Assembly: GCA_002431845.1 (NCBI GenBank)
Contig: DJEH01000004.1
Coordinates: forward strand, 1-6,567
DNA from: Prevotellaceae bacterium UBA5903
GTDB lineage: Bacteria > Bacteroidota > Bacteroidia > Bacteroidales > Bacteroidaceae
DNA: 6,567 bases
Reading direction: 5' to 3'
Part shown: piece by piece, positions 5,459 to 6,567 of the stretch
Position numbering within the stretch: the stretch's first letter is position 1
Layout: each line of letters starts with the position of its first letter
The notes under the pieces: model-generated
Seen by the model: only the letters and a program-made list of their open reading frames with translations
Database searches by the model: none
What the model was told of the DNA's origin: nothing
Position numbers and translations under genes: made by a program

Positions 5459-6280
5459 ATGTCAGCAAACAGCAAAACCCTACTCTGTTATGACATATCG
5501 CCTAACGTAAAAGCTTTTTCTACTACAAGAATATCACCTTTCGATTTGAACGATGATGATATTAAAACTATGGGCGAATATGCGGCATTTAACGTTACAC
5601 ACTATTGCGGTGATGAGCCACAACGAGTTGAAAGGAACAAACAATGGCTATGTGACGAATTAGGAATTAAACAAGCCCAATTATGGTTGCCTCGGCAGAC
5701 GCATACGGACAATGTACTTTGCATCAACGATGACTTTTTAAAGCAATCAAAGGATGAACAGACCATGCAACTGCAAGATATTGATGCGCTTATCACCAAT
5801 ATCACGAACCAATGCATAGGGGTATCAACAGCCGATTGCGTACCAGTGCTTATCTACGACAAAAGGCACCAAGCCGTGGCAGCTATCCATGCTGGATGGC
5901 GTGGAACCGTAAAGAGGATTGCGAAAAAAGCTTTTGTTAAAATGAAGGAAACTTATCAAACAAAAGCAAGCGACTGCATGGTTGTTATAGGTCCGAGCAT
6001 TTCTGTAGATGCATTCGAAGTGGGCGAAGAAGTAGTAGAAGCTTTTAAAGCCGAGCATTTCTCTACAGAAATCGTCTGCCGTTCTGCCCATAATCCTAAC
6101 GCAAAACCACACATTGACCTTTGGGCTGCAAACGTATGCACACTTGAGGAGTGTGGCTTTGATCTATCACAAATTCGCATTGCTGGCATTTGCACTTACC
6201 AACATTACGACACATTCTTTTCTGCTCGCAGATTAGGCATTAATTCTGGAAGAATATTTACAGGGATATGCCTCAAATAA
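5459..6280 (+). CDS. pgeF: peptidoglycan editing factor PgeF / YfiH-YlmD family (laccase domain) protein
   Basis: This belongs to the YfiH/YlmD/LACC1 family with the single-domain multicopper-oxidase-like fold. E. coli PgeF removes wrongly inserted serine from peptidoglycan precursors; other relatives are reported to act on purine nucleosides (phosphorylase and deaminase activity). The 273-residue length is normal. The three metal-site residues are present: H82 in RQTHTDNV (79-86), C127 in ADCVPV (125-130) and H144 in HAGWRGT (144-150). Further family parts are IGPSIS (177-182) with FEVGEEV (186-192), TYQHYDTFFSARR (246-258) and the C-terminal SGRIFTGICL. No signal peptide is visible, so it should be cytosolic. 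The gene starts 3 bases after the obgE stop with GGAGG at 5446-5450, so the two are almost certainly co-transcribed; a long hairpin follows the stop codon. Family assignment is firm; the substrate in this organism is not settled by sequence. Confidence 0.93.
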   Translation: MSANSKTLLCYDISPNVKAFSTTRISPFDLNDDDIKTMGEYAAFNVTHYCGDEPQRVERNKQWLCDELGIKQAQLWLPRQTHTDNVLCINDDFLKQSKDEQTMQLQDIDALITNITNQCIGVSTADCVPVLIYDKRHQAVAAIHAGWRGTVKRIAKKAFVKMKETYQTKASDCMVVIGPSISVDAFEVGEEVVEAFKAEHFSTEIVCRSAHNPNAKPHIDLWAANVCTLEECGFDLSQIRIAGICTYQHYDTFFSARRLGINSGRIFTGICLK

Positions 6281-6284
6281 TATG

Positions 6285-6328
6285 GTAAGCATCCCATACA
6301 AGCAGTATTGTATGTATGGGATGCTTAC
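6285..6328 (+). terminator. Probable transcription terminator hairpin after pgeF
   Basis: A perfect 16-bp inverted repeat, arms 6285-6300 and 6313-6328 (GTAAGCATCCCATACA and its complement), encloses a 12-base loop 5 bases after the pgeF stop codon. Only a weak tail TTTATAAAAAAG follows, so it lacks a strong T-run; it may end transcription at the close of the hpt-adk-obgE-pgeF operon or instead stabilise the 3' end of the message. Its position makes terminator the best reading. Confidence 0.65.
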
Positions 6329-6437
6329 TTTATAAAAAAGAGGATGCATCGTTTTGCCCCACCCTCCTTTTAAATTATTCTGTGTCTTATCTTTAAGTAG
6401 GTGCTCAAAATTAATTCAAACTGTACGGTTGAAATAT

Positions 6438-6470
6438 ACAGTGGGTGCGGTGAGACACCGCATCCACTGT
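6438..6470 (+). repeat. Strong 15-bp hairpin directly before the last reading frame
   Basis: Arms 6438-6452 (ACAGTGGGTGCGGTG) and 6456-6470 (CACCGCATCCACTGT) pair over all 15 positions in plus-strand RNA, with one G-U pair (6445/6463) and the 3-base loop AGA. It is GC-rich compared with its surroundings. In minus-strand RNA the G-U pair becomes a C/A mismatch, so folding favours plus-strand transcripts. It ends one base before the ATG at 6472. It could be a translational block, a terminator without a T-tail, or a dispersed palindromic repeat. Confidence 0.6.
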
Positions 6471-6471
6471 C

Positions 6472-6567
6472 ATGGACGTGATGAAGAGATGTGTATTCGA
6501 TGATATTTTTATTACATTCGTTCAGACCGAGAAAATAAAGTTGCCTGATTACGAAGAGAAAGTTGCC
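6472..6567 (+). CDS. unidentified reading frame, start only (runs off the window)
   Basis: From the ATG at 6472 the frame stays open for 32 codons to the window edge, beginning MDVMKRCVFDDIFITFVQ and continuing with a charged stretch ending LPDYEEKVA. An in-frame TGA at 6451-6453 means the frame must begin after that point; a second ATG at 6481 is an alternative start. I do not recognise a family, and there is no signal peptide or clear motif. No TAnnTTTG promoter on the plus strand and no Shine-Dalgarno is seen; the 15-bp hairpin at 6438-6470 would cover the ribosome landing site. Thirty-two open codons can occur by chance, so this may be non-coding or the remnant of a gene. Confidence 0.3.
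   Translation, partial: MDVMKRCVFDDIFITFVQTEKIKLPDYEEKVA

Noticed and set aside
6233..6349. 38-codon minus-strand frame after pgeF, with GGAGG at 6363-6367 and a TAnnTTTG match (TAATTTTG) at 6406-6413 on the same strand
   Set aside because: The combination is suggestive, but the Shine-Dalgarno spacing is 13 bases, no -33 TTTG is present, and the frame runs through the terminator hairpin and the 3' end of pgeF, so it is most likely chance.
6334..6369. Weak inverted repeat AAAAAGAGG / CCTCCTTTT as a second terminator
   Set aside because: One mismatch in nine pairs and a loop of nearly 20 bases in low-complexity sequence; not distinguishable from chance.
1..6567. tRNA, rRNA, CRISPR array, insertion sequence or prophage genes
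   Set aside because: I looked for direct repeats with regular spacing, tRNA-like cloverleaf ends, transposase motifs and flanking terminal repeats and found none that can be supported.

Overview
The window looks like a chromosomal housekeeping segment from a member of the Bacteroidales, most likely close to Prevotella. Three things point there. The gene order hpt - adk - obg - pgeF, with mutS2 divergent to it, is one I associate with this order. The Obg, MutS2 and Hpt proteins have Bacteroidales-like wording (for example the Obg start MPESNFVDYVKIFCRSG). The intergenic DNA carries perfect matches to the Bacteroidetes -7 promoter element TAnnTTTG, and most genes lack a Shine-Dalgarno sequence. 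The assignment rests on recalled family resemblance, not on a search.

Layout. Bases 1-67 hold no supportable gene. mutS2 occupies 68-2692 on the minus strand. The 161-bp divergent gap 2693-2853 contains two back-to-back -7 elements that form an imperfect palindrome around an A8 tract, then a hairpin in the hpt leader. On the plus strand follow hpt (2854-3393), adk (3464-4033), obgE (4292-5455) and pgeF (5459-6280), all head to tail with no clear internal promoter, so they are probably one operon. The 258-bp adk-obgE gap is packed with inverted repeats, including a 75-nt long hairpin. pgeF starts 3 bases after the obgE stop and has a real-looking GGAGG. A 16-bp perfect hairpin just after pgeF probably ends the operon. 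The last ~240 bases hold a second strong hairpin and an open reading frame (6472 onward) that runs off the window and that I do not recognise.

How the genes fit together. Hpt salvages hypoxanthine and guanine using PRPP; Adk balances AMP, ADP and ATP; Obg is a ribosome-associated GTPase that responds to guanine nucleotide levels; PgeF is a multicopper-oxidase-fold protein whose relatives edit peptidoglycan precursors and, in some studies, act on purine nucleosides. The plus-strand operon therefore reads as purine supply tied to ribosome assembly and growth. MutS2, transcribed away from it, is a MutS-family ATPase with a Smr nuclease domain acting on recombination intermediates or collided ribosomes.

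No clearly new system is visible. The most interesting signals are non-coding: the palindromic bidirectional promoter, the highly structured obgE leader, and the hairpin set directly before the unidentified last reading frame.
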